Assembly: GCA_900542325.1 (NCBI GenBank)
Contig: UQMY01000001.1
Span: forward strand, 37,672-101,671
Source of the DNA: an uncultured Collinsella sp.
Lineage (GTDB): Bacteria > Actinomycetota > Coriobacteriia > Coriobacteriales > Coriobacteriaceae
Direction of reading: 5' to 3'
Length of the DNA stretch: 64,000 nt
Positions 34,664-43,422 of the stretch are shown one piece after another. Position 1 is the stretch's first letter. Each line of letters starts with the position of its first letter. The translations under genes were made by a program, and so were the position numbers. The notes under the pieces were generated by a model, which was not told where the DNA came from, ran no database searches, and was given only the letters and a program-made list of their open reading frames with translations.

Positions 34664-36055
34664 ATGCAAGCCATCCTTCCCATACTTGAGTTTATCCAAT
34701 CGATTCTGACCAAGCCAGCGTGGATTATGGGTCTATTTGCCTTTGTGGGCCTTGTTGCGCTCAAGCGCCCTGCCCACAAGGTGATGACGGGCACCCTGAA
34801 GCCCATTCTTGGTTACATCATGCTGTCTGCCGGCGCCGCTGTTGTTCAGGAGAACCTTGCTCCGCTGGGTACCTTCATCGAGACCGGTTTCCACATCACC
34901 GGCGTCGTGCCCAACAACGAGGTCGTCGTTTCGATGGCTCAGAGCGTCCTCGGCGTTCAGACCATGATGATCCTGATTCTCGGCTATGTCGTGAACATTA
35001 TCATTGCCCGCTTTACCAAGTTTAAGTACATCTTCCTGACGGGCCATCACAGCATGTTTATGGCTTGCCTGCTGTCTGCCGTTCTGCAGGCATCTGGCTT
35101 CCAGGATGTCCAGCTTGTCATCGTGGGCGGCATGTTCCTGGGCCTCGTGAGCGCTATGCTTCCCGCCGTTGGTCAGCGTTTCACCGAGAAGGTTACCGAT
35201 GGCGATGAAATCGCCATGGGCCACTTCGGTTCACTCGCCTATTACATCTCCGCTGCAGTCGGTACGCTTTTTGCTAAGGACGCCGAGGAGAACAGCACCG
35301 AGAAGATCGAGGTTCCCGAGAAGTTCTCCTTCCTGCGCGACACCACCATCTCCACGGCTCTTACCATGGCCTTCTTCTACCTGGTTACCGCTTTCGCCGC
35401 TTACATCGCAGATCCTGCGGTCGTTACCAAGATCGCTGGCGGCGACAATGTAATCGTCTATGCCCTGACCTGTGCCCTGTCCTTCGCCGTCGGTGTCACT
35501 ATCGTCTACAACGGCGTTCGTATGATCCTTGCCGACCTGGTCCCGGCTTTCCAGGGCATCTCCAACAAGCTGATCCCCGGCGCCATCCCCGCCGTCGACT
35601 GCGCCGTCTTCTTCCCCTATGCTCCCACCGCCGTCATCCTCGGCTTTGTTGCCTCCTTCATCGGTGGCGTGGTCGGTATGTTCATCGTGGGCGCTACCCT
35701 GGGCATCTTCATCATCCCGGGCATGGTTCCCCACTTCTTCTGCGGTGCTACCGCAGGTATCTACGGCAATGCTACCGGCGGTCGCAAGGGCGCAGCTCTT
35801 GGCGCTTTCGTCAACGGCCTGCTCATCACCTTTGCCCCGGCTCTGCTCCTGCCCGTTCTTGACGTCTTTGGCTTCAAGAACACTACGTTCGGCGACTTCG
35901 ATTTCTCCGTCATTGGTATTACGCTTGGCCGCGCTGCCGAGGCCTTCGGTACCACCGGTGTCTACGCGATTCTCGCTGTCCTTCTGGTCGTTGCCTTCGT
36001 CCCCAACTTCATCCACACCAAGGGTGCTGTGATCAATCACGTTGAGGAAGAGTAA
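34664..36055 (+). CDS. ulaA: PTS IIC component, ascorbate (UlaA/SgaT) family
   Basis: A 463-aa polytopic membrane permease of the AG superfamily. It has about ten or eleven hydrophobic segments and UlaA hallmarks such as FLTGHHSMFMACLL and MVPHFFCGATAGIYGN. Length agrees with UlaA at about 465 residues. It forms the translocation channel for the IIA and IIB proteins encoded upstream. Genes of the classical ascorbate pathway (ulaD, ulaE, ulaF, ulaG) are absent; transaldolases flank it instead. The ATG after AAAGGAAGCGCAG was preferred over a start 15 codons upstream. Confidence 0.9.
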   Translation: MQAILPILEFIQSILTKPAWIMGLFAFVGLVALKRPAHKVMTGTLKPILGYIMLSAGAAVVQENLAPLGTFIETGFHITGVVPNNEVVVSMAQSVLGVQTMMILILGYVVNIIIARFTKFKYIFLTGHHSMFMACLLSAVLQASGFQDVQLVIVGGMFLGLVSAMLPAVGQRFTEKVTDGDEIAMGHFGSLAYYISAAVGTLFAKDAEENSTEKIEVPEKFSFLRDTTISTALTMAFFYLVTAFAAYIADPAVVTKIAGGDNVIVYALTCALSFAVGVTIVYNGVRMILADLVPAFQGISNKLIPGAIPAVDCAVFFPYAPTAVILGFVASFIGGVVGMFIVGATLGIFIIPGMVPHFFCGATAGIYGNATGGRKGAALGAFVNGLLITFAPALLLPVLDVFGFKNTTFGDFDFSVIGITLGRAAEAFGTTGVYAILAVLLVVAFVPNFIHTKGAVINHVEEE

Positions 36056-36112
36056 TCCAGGCATACGTTAAGCCCTAATCGGGCGGAGCTCCGATAACCG
36101 GCTCCTACACGG

Positions 36113-36149
36113 AAGCGGTGACGTCTCAAATGAGGCGTCACCGCTTTTT
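36113..36149 (+). terminator. Terminator of the PTS operon
   Basis: AAGCGGTGACG pairs with CGTCACCGCTT, followed by TTTTTGTTTT. It separates the PTS operon from the second transaldolase gene. Confidence 0.88.
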
Positions 36150-36224
36150 GTTTTGGACTGGTTGTGAAAACGCACCGGTGAAGCGCTGTCTCTGCGCCGC
36201 GAACGGAATCAACCGCGATGATCA

Positions 36225-36239
36225 GCAAAAACGTTTTGC
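36225..36239 (+). promoter_or_regulatory. LacI-like operator candidate
   Basis: GCAAAAACGTTTTGC is palindromic around a central ACGT apart from one extra A, as in LacI/GalR-family or CcpA-type sites. It lies 141 bases before the second transaldolase gene, followed by TATAAA at 36254. The remainder of the 324-bp gap after the terminator shows no gene. Confidence 0.4.
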
Positions 36240-36379
36240 CGCTGGGGTGTCGATATAAAAATGGTAAAACTGCAAAACCGTTCGCCGAGAAGATGAAAAC
36301 CCGCAGCTCACGCCTTGATAAACGTAGGTAAAGTGTTTAGCAGTTTATCGCCCATGTGCAAGCGAAAGGAATCAGGCAG

Positions 36380-37084
36380 ATGGCAATCAAGGTGTTCGCT
36401 GACGGTGCAAACCTCGAGGGCATGCTCGACATGTACGAGAACGGCAACGTTCAGGGTTTCACGACCAACCCGTCCCTTATGAAGAAGGGCGGCGTGACGG
36501 ATTACCGCGCGTTTGCCAAGGAGGTCCTGGCCCACATCACCGATGTGTCCGTCTCGTTTGAGGTCTTTGCCGACGACGTCGAGACCATGGAGGTCGAGGC
36601 CCGCGAGATCGCTACCTGGGCCGAGAACGTCTACGTCAAGATTCCGTGCGTGACTACCAAGGGCGAGTCCACCGCCGAGCTGGTCCGCAAACTTTCGGCC
36701 GACGGCATCAAGGTCAACGTCACCACCATCTTTACGCCTGCGCAGGTCGACGAGATGGTCGAGGCCGTTGACGCCGAGACGCCGTCAATCATCTCGCTCT
36801 TTGCCGGCCGCATCGCCGACACCGGCGTCGACCCCATTCCGTTTATGACGGAGTCGGTCAAGAGGGCCGCCGCCAAGCCCAACTGCGAGGTCCTGTGGGC
36901 ATCCACACGCGAGCTTATCAATATTTACCAGGCGGAAGGATGCGGTTGCCAGATCATCACGGTGCCCAATAGCATCCTGGCCAAGCGCAAGAACATCGGC
37001 CGTGACCCGTACGAGGTCTCGCTCGATACCGTGCGCGGTTTTGCCAAGGATATCGCCTCGCTCGGTTTCCATATCCTGCCGTAA
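36380..37084 (+). CDS. Second transaldolase family protein (FSA/TalC type)
   Basis: A 234-aa paralogue of the protein encoded at 33075. It shares KVFADGANLEGMLDM, GFTTNPSLMK, NVYVKIP with the Schiff-base Lys87, and GRIADTGVDP. The copies agree at the great majority of positions, so duplication seems recent or gene conversion has acted. Unlike the first copy it has its own upstream region and a terminator separates it from the PTS operon, so its regulation can differ. AAAGGAATCAGGCAG precedes the ATG. Confidence 0.9.
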   Translation: MAIKVFADGANLEGMLDMYENGNVQGFTTNPSLMKKGGVTDYRAFAKEVLAHITDVSVSFEVFADDVETMEVEAREIATWAENVYVKIPCVTTKGESTAELVRKLSADGIKVNVTTIFTPAQVDEMVEAVDAETPSIISLFAGRIADTGVDPIPFMTESVKRAAAKPNCEVLWASTRELINIYQAEGCGCQIITVPNSILAKRKNIGRDPYEVSLDTVRGFAKDIASLGFHILP

Positions 37085-37464
37085 CGCGAACGCTGACTAC
37101 ATCGCGGGTTGTTCGCCCCGGCCTTTCCTTTCCCTATCGCTCACGCGCTTCGCGAGGGTCGCGCTAGGCAAAGGAAAGGCCGGGGCTGCCGACACGAACT
37201 TGCCGGTAGGTTGGTGATAGGCTTCCATATCCTGCCGTGGACAAAGGTACCCCCGCCTGCGCCGTGCAAAATTGAGAGTATTCAGCAAGGTAAAGGCTTT
37301 TACCAGCTGGGTGAAGCATGGAACAGCCCCCGTTTTGGCTCTGATGACGCTAAAACGGGGGCTGTTTCTTGCTTTTTCGTCTCTGAGGGGCATCCGGAAC
37401 GGTGGAAATTGCAGAATACTCGCGATTTTGCACGTCGCGAGAGGGGGGACCCTTGCTTGGCGGT
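37085..37464. other. Intergenic region with two hairpins
   Basis: A palindrome with perfect 16-bp arms (37116-37131 and 37170-37185; CCCCGGCCTTTCCTTT and its complement) follows the second transaldolase. Beyond it, GGCTTCCATATCCTGCCGT (37219-37237) repeats the last codons of that gene with one difference. The second hairpin lies at 37322-37366. No gene is supported in this 380-bp gap. Confidence 0.6.
37322..37366. terminator. Terminator hairpin before tex
   Basis: AACAGCCCCCGTTTT pairs perfectly with AAAACGGGGGCTGTT over 15 bp, then TTCTTGCTTTTT on the plus strand. It may terminate transcription from both convergent genes. Confidence 0.75.
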
Positions 37465-39612
37465 TTACTTCCCCTGCACCATGGTGAGGGAGATCTTCTT
37501 GCGGTCGCGATCGACCTTTTCAACCCACACCTTGACCGTGTCACCGACGCGCACCACGTCGCTGGGGTGCTTGACGAAGCGGTTGGCCAGCTTGGAGATG
37601 TGCACGAGGCCGTCCTGGTGCACGCCCACGTCGACGAAGGCGCCAAAGTCGACGACGTTGCGCACCGTGCCCTTGAGTTCCATGCCGGGCTCCAGGTCGT
37701 CGATCGAAAGCGCCGAGCGGCTAAAGACTACCTCGGGCGCGTCGTCGCGCGGGTCGCGACCGGGCTTCTTGAGCTCGTTGACGATGTCGATGAGCGTCAG
37801 GGTGCCGCAGTCCAGGTCGCTTGCCAGCGCCGAGATGCTGCCCAGGCGGCGCTCGATATCGGGCACGCCGCCGCGGCTGAGCTCGCTTGTCGCAACGCCG
37901 GCGCGTTCCAGGACGGCCGTGGCCACCTCGTAGCTCTCAGGGTGGACACTTGTCGCGTCGAGTGGGTTCTTGCCGCCACTGATGCGCAGGAAGCCCGCGG
38001 CGTTGAGATACGCCTTGGGCCCCAGCTTGGGGACCTTCTTAAGCTGACGGCGATCGGTAAAGGCGCCGTTTTCCTCGCGGTAGGCCACGATGTTTTTGGC
38101 TACGCTCGGCGTAATGCCCGACACGTAGCCCAGCAGGCTTGCGCTCGCGGTGTTGACGTCGACGCCCACACGGTTGACGACGTCTTCCACCACGTGGCCC
38201 AAGGTGCGCGAAAGCTCGGCCTGGTCAAGGTCGTGCTGGTACTGGCCAACGCCGATGGACTGGGGCGGAATCTTGACGAGCTCTGCCAGCGGGTCTTGCA
38301 GACGGCGGCCCAGGCTCATGGCGCCACGTACGGTGACGTCCAGATCGGGATACTCCTGGCTCGCGAGCTCGGAGGCGGAGTACACCGACGCGCCCGCCTC
38401 GTTGACGATGGTGTAGCGAAGGCTGGGCGCCTGCTCGGCAATAAACTCCGAGATGACTTCCTCGGTCTCGCGGCTGGCGGTGCCGTTGCCGATGACGATG
38501 GTGTTGACGCTGTCCTTCTTGACGAGGCGGGCGAGCTCGCGCTTGGTGCCGGCGACGTCGTGGCGCGGCTTGGTGGGGTAGACCACGCCGTGGTCGAGCA
38601 GCTTGCCGGTCTCGTCCATGACGGCGACCTTGCAGCCGGTGCGGTAGCCCGGATCGAGCGCGAGTACGCGGGCGCCGCGCACGGGGCGCGCCGAGAGCAG
38701 GCCTTCGAGATTCTTGGCAAAGACGTTGATGGCCTCGGTTTGGGCGCGAACGGTGAGTTTGGCGCGGGCCTCGCGCTCCAGCGAGGGAGCCATGAGGCGT
38801 TTGTAGCCGTCGGCGATGGCGGCATCGAAGATGGGAGCAAACACGCCCTGGCGTCGGGGCCAACGGCTGCCGAGGCGCACCGTGGCGGCAGCGCCGTCGA
38901 CGTTCACGCGCACGCGGAGCTTGCCCTCGCGCTCACCGCGGTCGATAGCCAGCACGCGGTGGTTGGGTATACGGCGCAGCGGCTCATCATAGCTGTAGTA
39001 CGGCTCGTAGGGGGTCTTCTCGGCGGGGTCGGTGGCCTCGACGACGATGTCGGCGGTGTTTTGCGTAAAGGTGCGCAGGTCGGCGACGTTCTCCGGGTCC
39101 TCGGCTACCGTCTCGGCCACGATGTCGGCGGCGCCGGCAAGCGCCTTCTCGGGCGTGTCGAAGCCGGCCTCCTCGTTAACGTATGCCGCGGCGGTGTCGA
39201 GCGCGCTGCCCTTGGCGGATGCCTGCATGATGATCATGTTGGCAAGCGGCTCCAGGCCTGCCTCGCGGGCCTTCTGCGCGCGGGTCATGCGCTTTTTGCG
39301 GTAGGGCTTGTAGAGGTCCTCGACACGCTGGAGCTGCGTGGCCTCGCGAATCTGCTGCTCGAGTTCGGGCGTGAGCTTGCCCTGGGCGTCGATGAGCAGA
39401 ATGACGTCCTCTTTACGCTGCTCAAGATTGCGCAGGTATGACAGGCGCTCGTCGAGGGCGCGCAGGGCGACGTCATCCATGCCGCCCGTGGCCTCCTTGC
39501 GGTAGCGCGAGATAAAGGGGATGGTGTTGCCCTCGTCGATGAGCTTGACAGCCGCCTCGACGTTGGCGGCCTTAAGGTTGAGCTCGCGGGCGAGCTGGGC
39601 GATAAGATCCAT
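37465..39612 (-). CDS. tex: Tex family RNA-binding protein
   Basis: A 715-aa cytosolic protein with the full Tex architecture. The N-terminal helix-turn-helix region includes TIPFISRYRKEATGGMDD. A YqgF/RuvC-like domain carries VLALDPGYRTGCKVAVMDETGKLLD, and helix-hairpin-helix repeats include SGITPSVAKNIVAYREENGAF. A C-terminal S1 domain (ELKGTVRNVVDFGAFVDVGV...) follows. Tex acts in transcription and RNA quality control. Length is close to the usual 720-780. The ATG has AAGGAG upstream; an extension of 33 codons is unlikely. Confidence 0.93.
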   Translation of the reverse strand: MDLIAQLARELNLKAANVEAAVKLIDEGNTIPFISRYRKEATGGMDDVALRALDERLSYLRNLEQRKEDVILLIDAQGKLTPELEQQIREATQLQRVEDLYKPYRKKRMTRAQKAREAGLEPLANMIIMQASAKGSALDTAAAYVNEEAGFDTPEKALAGAADIVAETVAEDPENVADLRTFTQNTADIVVEATDPAEKTPYEPYYSYDEPLRRIPNHRVLAIDRGEREGKLRVRVNVDGAAATVRLGSRWPRRQGVFAPIFDAAIADGYKRLMAPSLEREARAKLTVRAQTEAINVFAKNLEGLLSARPVRGARVLALDPGYRTGCKVAVMDETGKLLDHGVVYPTKPRHDVAGTKRELARLVKKDSVNTIVIGNGTASRETEEVISEFIAEQAPSLRYTIVNEAGASVYSASELASQEYPDLDVTVRGAMSLGRRLQDPLAELVKIPPQSIGVGQYQHDLDQAELSRTLGHVVEDVVNRVGVDVNTASASLLGYVSGITPSVAKNIVAYREENGAFTDRRQLKKVPKLGPKAYLNAAGFLRISGGKNPLDATSVHPESYEVATAVLERAGVATSELSRGGVPDIERRLGSISALASDLDCGTLTLIDIVNELKKPGRDPRDDAPEVVFSRSALSIDDLEPGMELKGTVRNVVDFGAFVDVGVHQDGLVHISKLANRFVKHPSDVVRVGDTVKVWVEKVDRDRKKISLTMVQGK

Positions 39613-39745
39613 GGGACTCCTTGCGTTTAAGGTGCGTTTGCAGCACAGAGCTACCAAGGATACCACCCGCCGCTCCACCAAAGCAGTCTTTTTGGGACGG
39701 GGCCCCATCAACCAAGCACCGGTCTAGCAGACGGAGCGCCGTAGC

Positions 39746-39780
39746 AAAATGCCCCGCGGGCAGGAGGCTGCTCGCAGGGC
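39746..39780 (-). terminator. Probable terminator of the Gfo/Idh gene
   Basis: GCCC-GCGGGCAG and CTGCTCGC-GGGC pair around GAGG; on the minus strand ATTTTG follows. A second GC-rich inverted repeat (GCGGACC / GGTCCGC) lies at 39803-39845 between it and the gene. Confidence 0.5.
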
Positions 39781-39855
39781 AAAGAAGAGGGGTTTATTTG
39801 TGGCGGACCAAAGGGACTCGGCATGGGGTTTCTGCCGCGGTCCGCGCTTAAGGCA

Positions 39856-40896
39856 TTACAGCTCGACGAGCTGGCCGGTCTCGGCTGCCTCCTTGATAGC
39901 GTTGAGAAGCGTGAGCGTCTTAACGTTGTCGGTGGGGGTCACGACGGGCTCAACCTCACGGCGGACAACCTTTACAAAGTGCTTGAGCTGCATCTTGTGC
40001 GGCAGTGCCGGGTCGACGGCCGGAATTTCCATCTGCAGCGGCTTGTGCCAGTTGGAGGCGCCGTCGTAGGAGAACTGGTGCAGGCGGGGCAGCGACAGGG
40101 CGCCCAAGGTTCCGCCGATAAAGTAGGCGTCGGCGTCGAAGGGACGGTACTGCGGGTCCTCGCGAGCGGTGGCCTCCCAGTTCCAGGGGCTGGCGGTGGC
40201 ATCGGAGATGGTCATGCTTGCGAGCGCGCCATCGGCAAAACGGACGTTGACCACGGCGGAGTCCTCGGTCTCAAAACCGCGGGCGGCGCTGGACTGCATG
40301 CCCTGGACGGCGACGGGCTCGCCCAGCAGGTAGCGGAGCAGGTCGACGTCGTGCACCAGGTTGACCAGGATCGGGCCGGCACCCTTCTTGCGGCGCCACT
40401 CGACATCAAAGTACTCGTCGTTCTTATAGATCATGTAGTGGAAGCTCGATACGGTGAGCTTGCCCAGCTCGCCGGACTCGATGATTTCCTTGGCCTTGTT
40501 CACAAACGGGTTGTGACGACGGTGCTGGCCCACGAGCACGGGCACGCCGGCGGTCTCGGCCTCGGCGGCAAAGGCCTGGGCATCCTCGAGGTCATTGGAG
40601 ATCGGCTTTTCGACCAGCGGCACGATGTTGCGCTTCACGGCCTCGCGGGCAACGCCCAGATGCAGGTCGTTGGGGGTGGCGATGATGACGGCCTCGGGCT
40701 TGACCTCGTCCATCATCTGGGCGGGATCGGTGTAAAACGGCACGCCGGCGGCCTCGGCCGTGGCGCGGGCGCCCTCAAAGGCGTCGGCGATGGCGACGAG
40801 CTCGGCTTCGGGCTCCTCGGTGACAAAGCGGATGTGGTTGCGGCCCATGGCACCGGCGCCGATAACGGCAATGCGGACGGGATTGAGCTCAGACAT
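39856..40896 (-). CDS. Gfo/Idh/MocA family oxidoreductase
   Basis: A 346-aa NAD(P)-dependent dehydrogenase. The Rossmann motif is VIGAGAMGRNH, the catalytic-domain motif VEKPIS, and HDVDLLRYLLGEP is also typical. The family oxidises sugars, inositol and related polyols; substrate is not evident. It is the last gene of a minus-strand series with an OFA-type transporter and an SDR, separated from the transporter by a family A palindrome. Together these could import and oxidise one alicyclic or sugar acid compound. Confidence 0.87.
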   Translation of the reverse strand: MSELNPVRIAVIGAGAMGRNHIRFVTEEPEAELVAIADAFEGARATAEAAGVPFYTDPAQMMDEVKPEAVIIATPNDLHLGVAREAVKRNIVPLVEKPISNDLEDAQAFAAEAETAGVPVLVGQHRRHNPFVNKAKEIIESGELGKLTVSSFHYMIYKNDEYFDVEWRRKKGAGPILVNLVHDVDLLRYLLGEPVAVQGMQSSAARGFETEDSAVVNVRFADGALASMTISDATASPWNWEATAREDPQYRPFDADAYFIGGTLGALSLPRLHQFSYDGASNWHKPLQMEIPAVDPALPHKMQLKHFVKVVRREVEPVVTPTDNVKTLTLLNAIKEAAETGQLVEL

Positions 40897-40926
40897 TTCG
40901 ACTCCTTAATACTGGTGACCGGTGGA

Positions 40927-40957
40927 ATGCGACAAAGGGACTGTCCCTTTGTCGCAT
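40927..40957. repeat. Family A palindromic repeat, copy 3
   Basis: ATGCGACAAAGGGAC and GTCCCTTTGTCGCAT are perfect inverse complements around T. Compared with other copies the TG-C/G-CA pair is changed on both arms (TGCGAC/GTCGCA instead of TGTGAC/GTCACA). Confidence 0.88.
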
Positions 40958-40965
40958 CGGTAAAA

Positions 40966-42222
40966 CTAGGCGGACTTCTTCTTGCTGTCGGAGACCATCA
41001 TGTAGACGGTGAGCACGACGGCGATGGCGGCGATCACAATGGCGCCGTAGAAGGACTGCTGGTAGGCGGCGCTGCCGGCCTCGGCGTGATACAGCACGGC
41101 GGTGATGGGCTGGCTGATCCAGGTAGAAGCGGCGTAGCCCAAAAACATGATGCCGTAGTTGACGCCGATGTTGCTGGTACCGAAGGCGCCACCGGTGAGC
41201 GGCGGATAGATGACGAGCAGGGCGCCAAAGCTAAAGCCGAGCAGGGCGAGCGCCACAAAGAACATGCTCTGCGTAAAGCTCATCGACATGATGACGAGGG
41301 CGACGATGGTCACGACAAGGCTGATGAGCAGCGACTTGTAGGCGCCGAGCTTGTCGATGATCTGACCAAAGGAAAGGCGACCGACCAGGTTGGCGCAGGT
41401 GTTGACGGAGACGACCACGCCGCCGAGGGCGACAGCCGCGGCGCTCGTGGGGTCGGCGAAGAGCTGGACGGCGGCGATGGAGGCAACCTTGCCCACGAGC
41501 AGGGTGCCCGCGGTGGCGGCAAAGGCGAAGGTGACGATGAGGACCCAGAAGCGCGGGGTCTTGACCATCTCGCCCGGGGTGAGGTCGCCGAAGGTACCGG
41601 CGTGCGCGCCGCCCTTGGGGGCCTCGAAGCCCTCGGGCAGCCAACCGGCCTCGGGGGCCTTCAGGAACAGGGCGGAGGCGGCGATCGTCACAAAGAAGAT
41701 GACGCCGAGTGCCTTGAGGGCGCCAAAGATGCCCAGACTCGGGATGAGCAGCGAGGCGAGCACCGGGGACAGCACAGCGGGGCCGGCGGTCGAAGCGGCC
41801 AGGGTGATGCCGGAGGCGAGGCCCTTCTTGTCGATGAACCACTTTTGGCCGGTGGTGAGCGCGGGGTTGTAACCCAGACCGTTGCCGATGGCGGCGACGA
41901 GCGAGAACCACAGGTAGAACTGCCACGGCTCGGTGACGGTGCCGGACATGAACCAGCCCACGCCGTAGCACACGGCGGCAGCGATCACGACGTTGCGCGG
42001 GCCGATCTTATCGGAGATGCGGCCGGCGAAGATGCCCGTCACGGCCATGATGGTCTGGAAGACCGGGAAAGCCCAGGTAAGTGCGCTGGACCACTCGGGG
42101 TAGACGGCGAGCAGGTTCTTGGACACGACGGAGTACAGCGCGATGGAGCTGATGAAGAACATGGTGACGCACGCGGCGGAAAGCACGACGGCGCGACCCT
42201 TGTTGGAGTTGGTGGAAGCCAT
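40966..42222 (-). CDS. OFA-type MFS transporter
   Basis: A 418-aa, twelve-helix major facilitator. ALTWAFPVFQTIMAVTGIFAGRISDKIGPRNVV and GNGLGYNPALTTGQKWFIDKKGLASGI are typical of the oxalate/formate antiporter family, whose members carry mono- or dicarboxylates. The central loop and second half (GRLSFGQIIDKLGAYKSLL) are intact. It lies downstream of an SDR gene and upstream of a Gfo/Idh gene, all facing away from a LysR regulator. The joint substrate is unknown. Confidence 0.86.
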   Translation of the reverse strand: MASTNSNKGRAVVLSAACVTMFFISSIALYSVVSKNLLAVYPEWSSALTWAFPVFQTIMAVTGIFAGRISDKIGPRNVVIAAAVCYGVGWFMSGTVTEPWQFYLWFSLVAAIGNGLGYNPALTTGQKWFIDKKGLASGITLAASTAGPAVLSPVLASLLIPSLGIFGALKALGVIFFVTIAASALFLKAPEAGWLPEGFEAPKGGAHAGTFGDLTPGEMVKTPRFWVLIVTFAFAATAGTLLVGKVASIAAVQLFADPTSAAAVALGGVVVSVNTCANLVGRLSFGQIIDKLGAYKSLLISLVVTIVALVIMSMSFTQSMFFVALALLGFSFGALLVIYPPLTGGAFGTSNIGVNYGIMFLGYAASTWISQPITAVLYHAEAGSAAYQQSFYGAIVIAAIAVVLTVYMMVSDSKKKSA

Positions 42223-42307
42223 GGGACTCTTTCTAATCGATGCGGGGGGAGGGGAGGGGCAAACGCCGCTGAGGTGCTTGCCCCGCGCCCCTTTCTACCG
42301 GGTTGGT

Positions 42308-43189
42308 TTACTGGTCGGTCGGCTTGGCGACGCCGGACTCATCGGACCAAAGCTCGACACCCTTGTTCTTAAGGTAGTTGTCGGCATAGGCGCGACGGCC
42401 GCCGGGCTTAGCGGTGAGGTCGCCCATCATGTTGGAGAAGCCGCCATCAACCTTGATGGCGTCGCCGGTGGTAAAGTCCGAGCGCTTGGACGCCAGGAAC
42501 ATGACGGCGTTGGCGATATCGCTGACCTCGCCGATGCGGCGCGTGGCGATAAGGCGGCTGCGGCTCTTCTCGACCTCGGGGTCAGCGTAAAAGCTCGCCG
42601 ACATGGGGGTCTTAACAAAGCAGGGCTCGACGCAGTTGGAGCGCACGCCGTAGGGACCCCACTCGGCAGCCAGCATCTTGGACATCATGTTGACGCCCGC
42701 CTTGGTGGAGCTGTACACGCCCGAGAACGTTTCGGGGGAGTGACTGGCGACGGTGGAGATGTGAACCAGGCGGCCCTGGCCGGCCTTGATCATCTCGCGA
42801 CCAAAGCGCTGCGAGGTGATGAAGTAGCCGGTGAGGTTGACGTTGAGCACCTGCTCCCAGTCGCTCAGCGGCAGGTCCTCCATGGCGGCGAAGCGCAGGA
42901 TGCCGGCGGTGTTGACGAGGACGTCGACACGGCCGAAGTCGGCGATGGTGGCGTCGACGGCAGCCTGAACCTCGGCCTCGTCGGTGGCGTTCATCTTGTA
43001 ACCCTCGGCGTGGATGCCAAACTCGGCAGCAAGGTCGGCGGCAGCGGCCTTGACCTTCTCCTCGTCCAGGTCGAGCATGACGACGTTGGCGCCGTTGCGG
43101 GCGAACTCGCGGCAAATCTCGACGCCCATACCGCCGAGCGCGCCGGTCACGGCGCAGACATCGCCCTCGAGCTTAAGCCAATTGCTCAT
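42308..43189 (-). CDS. Short-chain dehydrogenase/reductase
   Basis: A 293-aa SDR. The cofactor motif is VTGALGGMG, the NTAG-type motif VNTAGIL, the catalytic Ser in HISTVASHS, and Y-x3-K in GVYSSTKAG. A C-terminal extension of about 40 residues (after KVDGGFSNMMGDL) exceeds the classical 250-residue length. It is the first gene of the minus-strand set, divergent from the LysR gene, and is the likeliest direct target of that regulator. Confidence 0.9.
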   Translation of the reverse strand: MSNWLKLEGDVCAVTGALGGMGVEICREFARNGANVVMLDLDEEKVKAAAADLAAEFGIHAEGYKMNATDEAEVQAAVDATIADFGRVDVLVNTAGILRFAAMEDLPLSDWEQVLNVNLTGYFITSQRFGREMIKAGQGRLVHISTVASHSPETFSGVYSSTKAGVNMMSKMLAAEWGPYGVRSNCVEPCFVKTPMSASFYADPEVEKSRSRLIATRRIGEVSDIANAVMFLASKRSDFTTGDAIKVDGGFSNMMGDLTAKPGGRRAYADNYLKNKGVELWSDESGVAKPTDQ

Positions 43190-43422
43190 AGGAACTTCCC
43201 TTCTTGTGCCTCCCGGTGGGTCGCTCCCATTAACCGACCCACGTGGTTTTCGCTGGTTATCGTATGCTTTGCATTTGCGCAGGTGAATTGCATATTTGTT
43301 AGAATGACGTTAACCGTAGGTTTACACTGTACATTGAGGTTTGTTCTCAATTGAGCGCGTGACCTGCGAAAACGACCCCCTGCGGTGCTGTGGGCCCGCG
43401 CGTGCGAAAACGGGAGATTGAC
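43190..43422. promoter_or_regulatory. Divergent LysR/SDR promoter region
   Basis: The 233-bp gap holds AT-rich sequence with TTAACCGTAGGTTTAC (43309-43324), a partly symmetric stretch of the kind bound by LysR proteins (T-N11-A). No strong promoter hexamers were identified. Confidence 0.3.

Noticed and set aside
37402..39441. Open frame of 679 codons on the plus strand
   Set aside because: It lies antisense to tex, which has clear Tex motifs; the plus-strand product has no domain and shadow-type composition.
39823..42372. Open frame of 849 codons on the plus strand
   Set aside because: It is antisense to the Gfo/Idh and OFA transporter genes, crosses the gene boundary, and has Gly/His/Asp-rich low-complexity composition typical of a reverse-strand shadow in GC-rich DNA.
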